Origin: Sarcophilus harrisii
Lineage: Eukaryota; Chordata; Mammalia; Dasyuromorphia; Dasyuridae
Direction: 5' to 3'
NCBI RefSeq assembly: GCF_902635505.1
Contig: NC_045427.1
Location: 87,091,460 to 87,155,459 of the forward strand
DNA length: 64,000 nucleotides
Part shown: positions 47,201 through 58,414 of the stretch, piece by piece
Position numbering within the stretch: the first letter of the stretch is position 1
Layout of the letters: each line of letters starts with the position of its first letter
Position numbers and translations under genes: made by a program
The notes under the pieces: generated by a model
What the model was told of the DNA's origin: nothing
Seen by the model: only the letters and a program-made list of their open reading frames with translations
Database searches by the model: none

Positions 47201-47724
47201 TAATAATGCCATTCTTTCTTTTTTTTTTCCCCAGTCTCTGAAGAGATGGCTCTTCTTCTATCCTCCATAGTCTCTGATTCTCATCTCCAATGTCTTCTTA
47301 ATAACTACTTTTTCCCTTTAGTCTACCCTATTATGGCGTTGTGCAGAAACTAAAAACTTAGATCTTCTTAAGGCATGATAGTATTGACAAGAGAGGCAAA
47401 TTCAGGCTGTCGTCATCATCTTAAGCCATTATGGTTGGTCCTGTGATACACCAGATTACAATGGATCCAAGAACCACAGTTTTAAAAATTGAAAGTGTTT
47501 CCTATTATTTATTCTAATTAGAAAAAAATCAAAATAATTTTAGCTTGACCAAAGGGGAAACAAAGCCAATGATTTTCTAGTGGTCACATAAGAGAAGTAC
47601 TGCAACCAGCATAAGAATTTATATATTCCTAACCTTTTCACTTAATGTTAATCAACTAGGCCTTTTTAATTATACTATTTGCATGTTTAACTTTTAAAAT
47701 CCTTCTTAGGCTCACAGCCTTAGA

Positions 47725-47942
47725 GGGATTGAAGTGGACAGAGTTCTGGGCTTGTAGTGAGGACAAGTTCAAATGTGACCTCTGGCACTTTCTAACTATA
47801 TATTTCTGGGCAAGTCATTTGACCTGTCTGCCTCAATTTTCTCAACTGTAAAATGGGGATAATAAGAGTACCTATTTCCAGAATTGTTAGGATCTAGTGA
47901 ATGATATTTGTAAAGCATTTAGCACATAATAAATGTTGTTTT
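47725..47942 (+). mobile_element. MIR, sense, nearly full length
   Basis: GGGCAAGTCATTTGACCTG, GCCTCAATTTTCTCAACTG, AAATGGGGATAATAAGAG, AATTGTTAGGATCTAGTG and AAGCATTTAGCACATAATAA follow the MIR consensus order closely. Confidence 0.85.
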
Positions 47943-47999
47943 CTTTCCTTTTTTTCCTCTTCAACTATTCATTGTCTTTTCATGTTCCATATGCAGTTA

Positions 48000-48590
48000 A
48001 TTCCCAAGTTTTGTCAATTCCATGGTTTCTCTTAGAATCTGTCCTCCTCTTTATTTACCACAGGGCTGTTTCTCTTGTCCAGGCCCTCATTACCTCTTGC
48101 CTAAAGTACTGAAATAGTGTCCTGCTTGGACTCCCTTTTCCCAGTCTCTTCTTTCTAATCCATTCTTCACACAGTTTTGACGTTGCACATTCCTGCTTAG
48201 GAAGCTCCAGTGACTCTTTGTTGCCTTTAGGATAAAGTACAAACCCCTCCTCTGTTGGGCATTTAAAGCTCTGTAGGTTGTGGCCCCAAGTTTAGTGAAC
48301 ATTGTTCACCTTCAGGAACTCTACATCGCAGCAGCTGACCAATCTACTTGCTATTCCCTGGACAGCACTTTGTAATCTTGTATCTTTGAGCTTTTATAGT
48401 TTGTACGCACACTTAGATTGTATTCCTTTCTCTCAGTCTTTCAAATCTTTAATTTTCTTCAAGATCCAGTTCAAGTGCCATCCCCTATGTGAAGCCTGGC
48501 CTGAATTTTCCCTATCCCTAGTGGCTTGTGCCTTCCCTCAACTCCAGAAATTATTTTCTATGTACTAATGTATATAAATGTTGTATCCTT
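48000..48590 (+). mobile_element. L2 LINE 3' region, sense
   Basis: CTCATTACCTCTTGCCTAAAG, ACTCCCTTTTCCCAGTCTC, TTGCCTTTAGGATAAAGTAC, CATTTAAAGCTCTGTAGG, CAAGATCCAGTTCAAGTGCC and ATGTGAAGCCTGGCC: the best-preserved sense L2 in the window. The frame at 48,302-48,568 lies inside it. Confidence 0.82.
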
Positions 48591-49069
48591 AAAGCAGATA
48601 AACAAAGCTTAGCAACTACAACATGATTCTTGACATCTTGGTTTTTGTAGAGGTATGAGAATTTAGTGATGGTTTTGTTTTTGCCTTATTTTTCAACTAA
48701 CAACCTGGTAGAACTTACATATTGAGTTTGTAATTTGAAGTTAGTTTGCTGAAGAATCTAGAAGATAAGAACAAGAGATGGAGTGGAGAATTCAGAATAA
48801 ATTATTATGTATTTGTATATTTTACACACAATAGTCTCAATTTTTGGGGGGAGTATTGGTAAATACAAATCTACATGTTTTATGTATTTAAAAATGGGCT
48901 TTATAATGAGAAGACAGTAAAAAAAAAAGTATTGATTTTAAAAATTTTAGATGATCAAAGTTTCCCATCTCTACTCTGTTCCAGAGAACCATATAAAAGA
49001 GGAAGAAACAAAATTCAGCTAAAACAACCCATCAAAAAATGTGATGACAAACGCAATATTCTACACCCA

Positions 49070-50178
49070 TGGTTGCTCTTTCACTTTTACAAAAGAATTG
49101 GGAGAGGAGCTTCTCGTATTTTTTCTGTGAGTCAAAGTTTGATCATAATTTCAAAGCATTCGATTTCATTTATTTCATTGTTGTCATTCTTTTCTTTTAC
49201 ATTCTTGTACTGGTTTTATATATTGTTTGCCTAGTTCTGCTTACTCTACTTTGTATCAGTTCATATAAGTCATTCTCCTCTTCTCTGTATTTATCATTTA
49301 TAATTTCTGATAGCACATGAATTCCATTATGTTCATCTAACAAAGTTTTATTCACTGACTTCTGTGAATTTATTACTTAAGTATTTGGATTATTGATTTC
49401 TTTTGGAATCCTGTATATTTTGTTTTGTGGATTTAAAAACACTATCCTGAGAAGGGATCTTTAGATTGATTCTACCAGACTGCTAAAAGTGGTCCAGGAA
49501 AAAAATGGATTAAGAATTTACTTAACCATTCTCCAAGCATTGAGCTTCTACATTGTACTAGTACAATTGCTACTATAAATATTTGGTATAGAAAGAAGGA
49601 ATACTTCTTTTTATCATTGATTTGTCTGAGGTCTTTGCCCATCAATGTAATCTCAGGTTAGAAGATATAGATATTTCAGTTGCTTTCTGACCATAATTCA
49701 AAATCATTTTCCAGAATGGTTGGACCAGTTCAGAACTCTACCAATAGTGCGCTACTATGACCATTTTCCCATAGTCCCTCAACAACATTATTTGTTCATT
49801 TCTTTTGAAATCTTTGCCAGTTTCCTAGGTATGAAATAAAACCTCAGCTTTATTTTGATTTTCATTTCTCATATTAGTGGTTTGGACATTCCAAATGGTT
49901 TTACATGATTGTTAATATTAATAGCTTGTTCTTTTTTTGAAACTTTTTTCATATTGTATTGGATAAATATTTTTGTTCTCTATATATTTGATAGAGATTA
50001 TAGAGATTATTATTATTATTATTATAGACATACTTGACACTTTTACCCATTTAACTGCTTTTTATCCAATTGTGTTAATTTTATTTATGCAAGAGCTCTT
50101 CAATTTTATGTCATTGATATAATCATTTTTTTCTTTATTTTTCTGCCTTTCTTTTATTAAAAATTCACTCCCTAATCC
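49070..50178 (-). mobile_element. Old L1 ORF2 region, antisense
   Basis: CAGTTCATATAAGTCATTCTC, CCAGAATGGTTGGACCAGTTC, AACTCTACCAATAGTGC, TATTTTGATTTTCATTTCTC, then the reversed DKGLISKIY-type region. It is much diverged and includes a (TTA)n run near 50,003. Confidence 0.72.
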
Positions 50179-50895
50179 AGGAATGTCTTTCTACTTGGTC
50201 TATATTCCAAAGAGATCATAAAAAGGGGAAAGGACTCACATGTGCAAAAATGCTTGTAGCAGCCTCATTTTTTTGTAGAGGCAAGGAACTGTGGAAACTG
50301 AATGGATGTCCATCAGTTGAAGAATGGCTGAATAAGTTATGGCATATGAATGGTATGGAATATTCTATAAGAAACAATCAGCAGCATGATTTTAGAGAGG
50401 CCAGGGGAGACTTAGATGAACTGATGCTAAGTGAAATAAGTAGATCCAAGAGAACATTGTACATAGTGTTGTTTTTGTGATATTTATGTGATTATATGAT
50501 GATCAACTGTGATGGACATGGCTCTTTTCAATAATGAGCTGATTCAGGTCAATTCTAATAGGCTCATTATGGCAAGAGTTATCTGCCTCCAGAAAGAGGA
50601 CTGTGTGGGGATTGAATGTGGATCACAACATAGTGTTTTCATCTTTTTTGTAATTGTTTGCTTGCTTTTTTCTTCCTATCTCATGCTTTTTTTTTTCCCC
50701 TTTTTGCTCTGATTTTCATGTATAGCATGATAAATGTAGAAATGTGTATAGAAGAATTGTACATGTTTAACTTAAATTGGATTGCTTGCTATCAAGGGAA
50801 GGGAGGGAGAAAAATTTGAAACAAATTTTCCAAGGATGAATGTTGAAAACTATCTTTGCATGGTATTTTGAAAATTAAAAGATATTGTTTAAAAA
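50179..50895 (+). mobile_element. Older L1 3' portion, sense
   Basis: The plus frame at 50,250-50,480 encodes the end of ORF2 (GCPSVEEWLNKLWHMNGMEY). The 3' UTR follows, ending GAAAACTATCTTTGCATGG and an A-run at about 50,890. It lies tail-to-head against the antisense L1 at 49,070-50,178. Confidence 0.85.
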
Positions 50896-50899
50896 AAAT

Positions 50900-51630
50900 T
50901 ACCTCCCAAACATTGCTAAAGAAGGTACTTGATCTGGTTCTCTTTAGTTTTTTGTTTTTTTGTTTTTTTAATAATAGGAGTGTTTTAATATCCAGATCAT
51001 ATAACTTTTGAAATTCTTGTGGCATATATTGTAAGGTATCAGTCTAAACCAAATTTTTACCACATTGCTTTTTATTTTTCCTGACAGATATTGTCAGATA
51101 TGGAGTTCTTTCCTGGATAATTTGTGTTGAAGTTTCTCTAACACTGATTTATTGAGTTAATTATTTCTGATTCTTCTTTGTCTACTTATTTGAGTACTGA
51201 TCAGTAGGTGCACATAGTACAATTACTCAATTAATTTGGACTATGTGCACCTACTGATCCAAGACTATAGCCAGCATTCTCAAGCTGAGATCAGTACTTA
51301 TATAGGATCAGTAGGTGCACATAGTCCAAATTAACAGTAAATATTTCTACAAAAGTTTTTTTGGAGTAGTATTAAAACATCATATTTGTGAATTAAATCA
51401 TTTATTTTAGTACGCTAAATAGAATCTTGGAGAGCTTTGCTGCTAAATCTGATTTGTTGGTCTATTATTTAGGGTGGTAATTCAATTACATGAGCCAACT
51501 AGTAGAATAGCTCTTTTTATTCAGTATCCTCAAGAAAATCAATAACTAAGCACTTTTGTAGAAAGGTTTTGTCTTCAATAGTTTTTTTCCCCCAATCCTA
51601 TCTAAATGGCAAGTTTTTAATTAAGTTTTT
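50900..51630. other. AT-rich DNA holding a complex inverted repeat
   Basis: No gene or known transposon. Holds the inverted repeat listed at 51,199-51,334. Confidence 0.5.
51199..51334. repeat. Perfect 30-bp inverted repeat plus a third copy
   Basis: Positions 51,231-51,260 are exactly the reverse complement of 51,305-51,334 across a 44-base loop. The 20-base core GATCAGTAGGTGCACATAGT is also present directly at 51,199-51,218, so a second hairpin with a 21-base loop overlaps the first. The loop holds a GATCAGTACT that mirrors AGTACTGATC at the left edge (about 51,194). I see no transposon ends. Confidence 0.92.
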
Positions 51631-51634
51631 TGAT

Positions 51635-52460
51635 ATGCCTGGGACTAGAGAATACAAAAAGAATAATATAGGCTTTCTTCACTTAAGGATCTTATAGTCC
51701 AGAAGACTAAATATACCTAAAAGAACAAAATATTCAACAAGTATTAAGAACCCTTTTTCTGAAAGGTATTATGCTATGACATTGATAGATATGCAATAAA
51801 TCCTTAAAGAGTTTATTATTATTATTATTTGATAAGGTTAGGTTTGAGGAAATGGGTAAAATAACTGATATAAGGGAGAATATTCAGAAAGGAATGTGAC
51901 TTGAAGTATTTTAAGGAATAGTGCTAAAGAAAGTGGTCATGGAAGACTTTAAGAGTTCATGGAAGAATGGAGCAGTAATGAATTGAACCAACTACGCCCA
52001 GAGAAAACTCTGGGTGATGACTAAAAACCATTACATTGAATTCCCAATCCCTATATTTATGCCCACCTGCATTTTTGATTTCCTTCACAAGCTAATTGTA
52101 CAATATTTCAGAGTCTGATTCTTTTTGTACAGCAAAATAACGGTTTGTTCATGTATACTTATTGTGTATCTAATTTATATTTTAACATATTTAACATCTA
52201 CTGGTAAAAAAAAAAGAGTTCATGGAAGAGGGAACATATAAGTTGGATTTGAAAGAAGGGAAGGAATTGGGCAAAACTAAATAATAGATCAAAGCATTAC
52301 AAGTTTGGGAGACAGTGATCAAAGACAGAGTAGAGAGGGCAAGATTAGAACAAGATCAAGGTCGGCTTTCAAGAGAAGATGAGTAAAATAGAAATGACAC
52401 AATCACTATTGTCATCTGGAAGGTTATCCAGGCAGAAGCATAAAGAATATTTTGGAGAAG
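51635..52460 (-). mobile_element. L2-like fragment, antisense, split by L1
   Basis: GCCTGGGACTAGAGAATACAAAAAG, CTTAAGGATCTTATAGTCC, then GGATTTGAAAGAAGGGAAGG after the L1 insertion. Diverged; L2 is the best fit. Confidence 0.5.
51967..52213 (+). mobile_element. L1 fragment with early 3' end, sense, 247 bp
   Basis: Plus-strand L1 3' UTR from GGAGCAGTAATGAATTGAACC to ATTTAACATCTACTGGT, where an A-run begins. The other copies continue about 135 bases further, through the GGTCATCCTGCCATCTGGGG block. A 16-base duplication AAGAGTTCATGGAAGA flanks it at 51,951-51,966 and 52,214-52,229, so the insertion itself is complete. Confidence 0.9.
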
Positions 52461-52469
52461 CATAGGATT

Positions 52470-52625
52470 AGCGTGTTAGAAGTCATCTTGTCCCATTTTC
52501 TCATTTTATAAATAATGTAACTAAGTATCAAAAAGGTATTTGCCACAGTTACATAGTGGCAGAGGTTGGATTTGAACCCAGGTTCCCTGATTCTACTTTT
52601 AGTGCTCTTTCTATTGTATTATACA
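52470..52625 (-). mobile_element. Old SINE-like fragment, antisense
   Basis: AGAAGTCATCTTGTCCCATTTTC ... AGTGGCAGAGGTTGGATTTGAAC ... AGTGCTCTTTCTATTGTA; the MIR-related family of 41,760. Confidence 0.65.
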
Positions 52626-52789
52626 TCAAAGCAGGAAGACCATGAGGGCCTAAAGCATGGTTGTGATAGGAATAGAAAGACAGACAGATATGCATAAATG
52701 ATAGCTAACAACTGATTAACTCTTACTGTCACTGAGTAATTTTTTCTTTTTAAAAAAAATGGTTAATATTGTATTTCTTTTTTAAAAAA

Positions 52790-53483
52790 GTTATTTATTT
52801 TTTTATTTTAGCTTTTAATTTACAAGACATATTTCAGCATTGAGCCTTGCAAAACCTTCTGTTCCAACTATTCCCCTCTTTCCCCCCACTCCCTCCTCTA
52901 GATGGCAGATAGACCAATACAGGTTAAATATGTTAAAGTATATGTGAATACATATTTATACAGTTATCTTGCTGCACAAGAAAAATCAGATTTAGAAATA
53001 AGGTAAAAAATAACCTGAGAAGGAAAACAAAAATGCAAGAGGATAATAACAGAAAGAGTGGAAATGCTATGTTGTGGTCCACACTCATTTCCCATAGTTC
53101 TTTCTCTGGGTGTAGCGAATTACTGAACAATTAGAACTGATTTGGTGCATCTCATTGTTGAAGAGAGCCACATCCATCAGAATTGATCCTCATATAGTAT
53201 TGTTACCATGTACAATGATCTCCTGGTTCTGCTCATTTCACTCAGCATCAGTTCATGTAAGTCTTTCCAAGCCTCTCTGTATTCATCCTGCTGGTCATTT
53301 CTTACAGAACAATAATATTCCATCATAATCATATGCCACATTTTATTCAGCCATTCTCCAATTGATGGGCATCCATTCAATTTCCAGTTTCTAGCCACTA
53401 CAAAAAGAGCTGCAAAAAACATTTTTGCATATAGGGGTCCCTTTCCCTTCTTTAAGATCTCTTTGGGATCTAAGCCTAGTAAA
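52790..53483 (-). mobile_element. Older L1 3' portion, antisense, about 700 bp
   Basis: TTTTAATTTACAAGACATATTTCAG, CCTCTAGATGGCAGATAGACC, then the minus-strand ORF2 end at 53,177-53,497 (KGKGPLYAKMFFAALF, EYYCSVRNDQQDEYREAW). More diverged than the young copies; no target duplication found. Confidence 0.88.
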
Positions 53484-54001
53484 ATTCTTGATTTCACTCA
53501 TAAATTTATCTCTGTGCATGTTCTACCTTTTGTTTCTAGTTTTGCTTCTTGGGGACCAGCAAAACAAATCTATTTTATGACCTTTCAATAGTTGAAGACA
53601 ATTATCCATGTGTCTCAGATTCTTTTCCATAGTCAACATCCCTTCTTTCTTTAACTGATGATAAATTCAGTGCCTTTCACCATCCTTTGCCTTTCTCTGG
53701 CAGTTTTTCAGTTTATTAGTGAATATAATAATCTACATGTAGTCTAAGCAAGAACAGTACAATAGAACTTTGAAAATCTTATTTAAAATCTTATTTAAGT
53801 AGGTAGTGTTGTCATTGTTTTTACATTGATATACCCTAACTATGAGCAATTAGTATTTCTCCAGTTACTTAAATATGTCTTTATTTCTTTCACATTCTTA
53901 TTCCTGAAAATTATATAAGATCACATTAGCTTTTTTTCATGCCATGTCATATTATTGAGCTTTCAGTCCACAAAAATTCCCCTCCTTAAGAACTTGTATC
54001 A

Positions 54002-54155
54002 AAGCAGCTAGATGGCATAGTGGATAGAGCACCAGCCCTGAAGTCAGGAGGACTTGAGTTCAAATCCAGCCTCAGATATTTAACACTCCCTAAGTGTATA
54101 ACCCTGGGCAAGTCACTTAATCCCAATTGTCTTGCAAAAACAAACAAAAAAACCC
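54002..54155 (+). mobile_element. Marsupial tRNA-derived SINE, sense
   Basis: GCAGCTAGATGGCATAGTGG, GGATAGAGCACCAGCCCTG, the B-box-like GAGTTCAAATCC, AACCCTGGGCAAGTCAC, A-rich tail. No flanking duplication identified. Confidence 0.92.
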
Positions 54156-54159
54156 CTTT

Positions 54160-55860
54160 TGTCTAGCTATAAGTTGGTACTTTGAACTCATGTGCATGAT
54201 TTTATATTTTCCCTATTAAATTTCATTTCAAATATAGAAATCTTAACTTGTAGACTTCACAAAGAGACCTCTTATTTTTCTATCATGAATACTACCATAA
54301 GATTTAAGAGGCACTGAAAATCATTGGCAGCAAAAGTCATCAAAAGTATAATGGATTATATTTTAATATATAGGAAATGACATGTTTACTGATAGGAGAA
54401 ACATTTGTGAAACAGCTTTCTATAATCAGATAACAAACTTGTCAGAGTAAATATCAAAATTAATACAAAGCTATAATTGAGAATATATGGTAGGCATTAA
54501 AACAACTCCAATATGATTAACTTAAACAAGCTATTCATGTTGTAATATGATACAGATGATTAAAGAACACTAATACCAATTATAAATTAACATAGAAATT
54601 TCACTGATATAAATAATTTGCTATTATAAGGAGGAAAGGAGCCCAAAAAAGTACCTTAGTCAGAAAATACTTGATTGATTTGCCAGCTACAGATTATAGC
54701 CAAGAACAATATCATTTGGAGAATGAACTAATTTATAAAGTTTTATAGAGAAAGTAGTAGAAGGTCATGAGCAAAAAGTCATGTTATAAAAGCAAGACAA
54801 TAGAAGGAAAAATTAATTTTAAAAAAGCTTGTGGACAGACTGCAGAAAATCACTCCCAGGACATTTAAGCATACATTTGGAAATAAGTCAGCAAATGGAC
54901 AAAAGATAGAAAAGATCTGCACACATTTTGTTTTTCTTTTTTTAAACAAAATTTTTTTCACTATCAAGGACAATGGAGCCTCCTAATCCAGATAAACTGT
55001 TGTGAGAAAATAGAAGTCATACTGAGAAAAACAAAAAACCCAAAACAAAGATAGAAAAGCTTTGTACAGAGGAAGTCAGTTTTGAAGGTAACAAGAGTTT
55101 TGAGGAGTAAATTCTAAAGGTACCTGAAGGGTACCATGGAGCCATGGAGAAAAAAAATCTTGAATTTTAATAATTCCTTTATTTAGCTTATTTAGCAAAG
55201 ATTGGGGATTTATGGGAAACAGGTATTGTAAGCAAGTACAAACATGAGCTTTACTGTTAGGTGATTTAGGAAGCAAAAAAGGCATACAACTGCATTCTGT
55301 GAGGTTATAGACAGACTTAGGGATTTTCTCCATGAATTTGAGAATATATTTTCCCTAATATGCCTTCCTTCCTTAAGATGGGTAAGTTTCTTAAAGTTTA
55401 GGGTTCAAGAAGGAAAGTTTTATACCCTGAAAATGGGCTTGATTGAGAAAAGGCAATCATTGCCGGATGTGGTGGGGAACATTCCTAATCATACCCAGAT
55501 GTGGTGGGATTCCTGAGGAAACTCATTTATACCAGGAATGGGTATGAGGGTATTAATACCAGAAATTAGGTAAGAATTTGCATTGGCTGAGATAATCAAG
55601 GAGTGACTTAGAATCTGCTGCAGTTGCCCAATAGTTTTTATCTTTTCTTTGAGCATTTGCTGCTTGATACAGGGTTAAAGTAGGTCACAACAGTGGAAAA
55701 AATACAAAACTTTGTCATTGCATATGTGCTTTATGAGCATTAGGACCACTTAGCCTAAGTGATTCTATAACTATAATGTGAAACAATATAAAAATCACAA
55801 TTACCACAATAAATCCAAAAAAGAGAGACAGAAGTAATGGAGACAACATTACTTACTCAT
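54160..55860. other. AT-rich DNA, not classified
   Basis: No gene seen. The tone of 54,300-55,060 (A-rich plus strand) suggests a decayed LINE read in sense, possibly the upstream part of the RTE piece at 55,870, but no motif is clear. Confidence 0.4.
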
Positions 55861-55869
55861 GAGTTCTTT

Positions 55870-56110
55870 TCATTCATATAAAATATTTATGAGGATAATT
55901 TGCACAACTCATTAAGCACACCCTTAGATAATGGTAGCAGAAGAAAACAAGCAGGCTTTTGTAAGCCACATTCCACAATAGATCCTATTTTCACTGCCGT
56001 GATTGACCAAAAGCTATAGAGAATATAAAATACCATTGTGATTATTGACCATATCAAACAATGACATTTGATACAGTAAAATGAAATGCCACCTTAAATA
56101 TTTTCTGTTA
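55870..56110 (+). mobile_element. RTE-type LINE reverse-transcriptase fragment, sense
   Basis: One frame gives KQAGFCKPHSTIDPIFTAVID, which fits the EQAGFR...STIDHI block upstream of the catalytic centre in RTE-clade reverse transcriptases. Broken by stops. Confidence 0.65.
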
Positions 56111-56394
56111 AGTGCTAGGAAATAATTCATCAGAGCACAAGAAGTCTGGATCTTCTTGGTTTATGTTAACATCTATGCCATTGTCCAGCTCATTGATGAA
56201 ATTGTTCAACAGTATAGGCTAGCCAGCACATACAGGTGCTGTGGTGGGAGGGAGACTTTTCACTAAAAATGTCATTTTCAATTGCTATTGCTTTATTAAT
56301 GACAACTCTTTGCATTTAGTCATTAAATTATTTATGAGCCCATCTAACTGAATCATGTTTCACCACCATCTTGTCCACAAGGATCATTCATCAA

Positions 56395-56640
56395 CAAGCA
56401 TTTATTAAACACCAACTCTTGTCAGGCACTGTCTTAAGGATAGGAGATTCAAATACAAAAATAATTCTAAGGTAAATTTTGACAGGACTTATAGTGTGGA
56501 GCTGATAAGAAAGGGCCTCTTGCACTTTCTGGTGCTACTTGAACTGAGTTTTGAAGGAAACTATGGGATTTAAAAGATGAGGAAGAAATGAAAAAAAAAT
56601 TTAAAGCACTAATATGCCTTTAAAGTACTGTGCTAAACAC
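56395..56640 (-). mobile_element. L2 LINE fragment, antisense
   Basis: CAAGCATTTATTAAACACCAAC, GTCAGGCACTGTCTTAAGG, TGAACTGAGTTTTGAAGGAAAC in reversed L2 order. The young L1 at 56,674 lies just beyond. Confidence 0.65.
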
Positions 56641-56673
56641 TGGGTATACAAATAGAAGAGTGAGACAATTCCT

Positions 56674-58163
56674 TTTTTTTTTTTTTTTTTTTTTTTAATT
56701 ATAGCTTTTTATTTACAAGATATATGCATGGGTATTTTTTCAGCATTGACAATTGCAGAACCTTTTGTACCAACTTTTCCCCTCCCTCCCTCCACCCCTT
56801 CCCCCAGATGGCAGGTTGACCAATACATGTTAAATATGTTAAAGTATAAGTTAAATATAATATATGTATACATGTCCAAACAGTTATTTTGCTGTACAAA
56901 AAGAATTGGACTTTGAAATAGTGTACAGTTAACCTGTGAAGGAAATAAAAAATGAAGGTGGACAAAAATAGAGGGATTGGGAATTCTGTGTAGTGGTTCA
57001 TAGTCATCTCCCAGAGTTCTTTCCCTAGGTGTAGCTGGTTCAATTCATTACTGCTCTATTGGAGCTGATTTGTTTCATCTCATTGTTGAAGAGGGCCACC
57101 CATCAGAATTGATCATCATATAGTATTGTTGTTGAAGTGTATAATGATCTCCTAGTCCTGCTCATTTCACTCAGCATCAGTTCGTGTCTCTCCAGCCCTT
57201 TCTGAAATCATCCTGCTGGTCATTTCTTACAGAACAATAATATTCCATAATATTTATAAACCACAATTTATTCAGCCATTCTCCAATTGATGGGCATCTA
57301 CTCAGTTTCCAGTTTCTGGCCACTACAAAAAGGGCTGCCACAAACATTCTTGCACATACAGGTCCCTTTCCCTTCTTTAAAATCTCTTTGGGATATAAGC
57401 CCAGTAGAAACACTGCTGGATCAAAGGGTATGCACAGTTTGATAACTTTTTGAGCATAGTTCCAAATTGCTTTCCAGAATGGCTGGATGTATTCACAGTT
57501 CCACCAACAATATATCAGTGTCCTAGTTTTCCCACATCTCCTCCAACATTCTGTTATGAGCCAGAACTTGAAACAAGGTGATAACTCAATGGAATTGATA
57601 GAAACAATTCTTAAATTAACACCTTTGAGAGTTCACACATTAGCTCACACTTTGGGAGATTTCAGTATGAGATATCCAAATTCACACCTCCCATAATCCC
57701 ACTCTCAGAGGAGGAGTCAACCTTTGAGTTTACACCTCTAAAAGCACATAAAAACAGCTGAGCTCAGTCAGGAGAGTTCAGTTGAAAAGATTGAGAGGGG
57801 AGCGTCAGTTGGAGATTGAGAAGCCATGAGTCGGAGTTGAGCTAGAGGCAAAAGCTGGAAGAGCTAAAAGACAAGTTGCAAGAGCTCTTGGAACCAAGGA
57901 GAGAGAGAGGCTCTAAGAAGCTAACCAGGCCTAAGGAAAGAGATAAGACTTGGAAGGAGAAAATAAACGTTTGGATTTTATCAGCTGGCTGCGTTTGAAG
58001 TGATTATTACTCTGAACTCTGAAACTAAGGCTGCCTCCAGAAAACCTCCCCAAGAAACCTGCTCACAGAGAATCGTCATATATTAGAAAAAGAATAACAC
58101 CACAATATTCCATATTATTTTTCCCTGTCATTCTAGCCAATCTGACAGGTATATAGTGGTATC
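56674..58163 (-). mobile_element. L1, 5'-truncated, with an LTR inserted in it
   Basis: T-run, L1 3' end (TTTTTATTTACAAGATATATGC), minus-strand ORF2 end at 57,177-57,413 (PKEILKKGKGPVCARMFVAALF), then the part upstream of it, interrupted by the LTR and resuming at 58,100 with CCTGTCATTCTAGCCAATCTG. A 16-base duplication GARTGAGACAATTCCT (one mismatch) lies at 56,658-56,673 and 58,164-58,179. About 940 bases are L1. Confidence 0.9.
57552..58099 (+). mobile_element. Solo LTR nested in L1, 548 bp
   Basis: Begins TGTTATGAGCCAGAAC and ends with ATAACA, a perfect 6-base inverted end pair. Orientation is sense: CATAAAAACAGC (TATA-like, about 57,750) precedes AATAAA (about 57,963). L1 sequence resumes on the right. 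I could not match a target duplication, so the class is open. It must be younger than the L1 that holds it. Confidence 0.75.
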
Positions 58164-58204
58164 GAATGAGACAATTCCTATCTCAAGAAGCTCATATTCT
58201 CATT

Positions 58205-58412
58205 GTGATCCCATTTGAGGTTTTCTTGTAGAGATACGGGAGCAGTTTGTCATTTTCTTCTCCACCTTATTTTACAGATGAGGAAACTAAGACACACCAG
58301 ATTAAGGGACTTGCCCAGGGTCACACAGGTAGTAAGAGTTTGAGGTTGGATTTAAGCTCAGATATTCCTGACTGAACCCTGAACTCAATCTACTTTGTCA
58401 CCTAGCTGTTTT
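58205..58412 (-). mobile_element. Marsupial SINE with long tail, antisense
   Basis: GTGATCCCATTTGAGGTTTTC, TTATTTTACAGATGAGGAAAC, GGGACTTGCCCAGGGTCACAC, GTCACCTAGCTG: reverse of the 30,845 family. Confidence 0.82.
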
Positions 58413-58414
58413 TT

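Noticed and set aside
49070-50895. L1 inverted by twin priming (antisense part next to a sense 3' part)
   Set aside because: The antisense part already contains the ORF2 C-terminal region that the sense part repeats, so these are two separate L1 copies of different orientation, not one inverted insertion.
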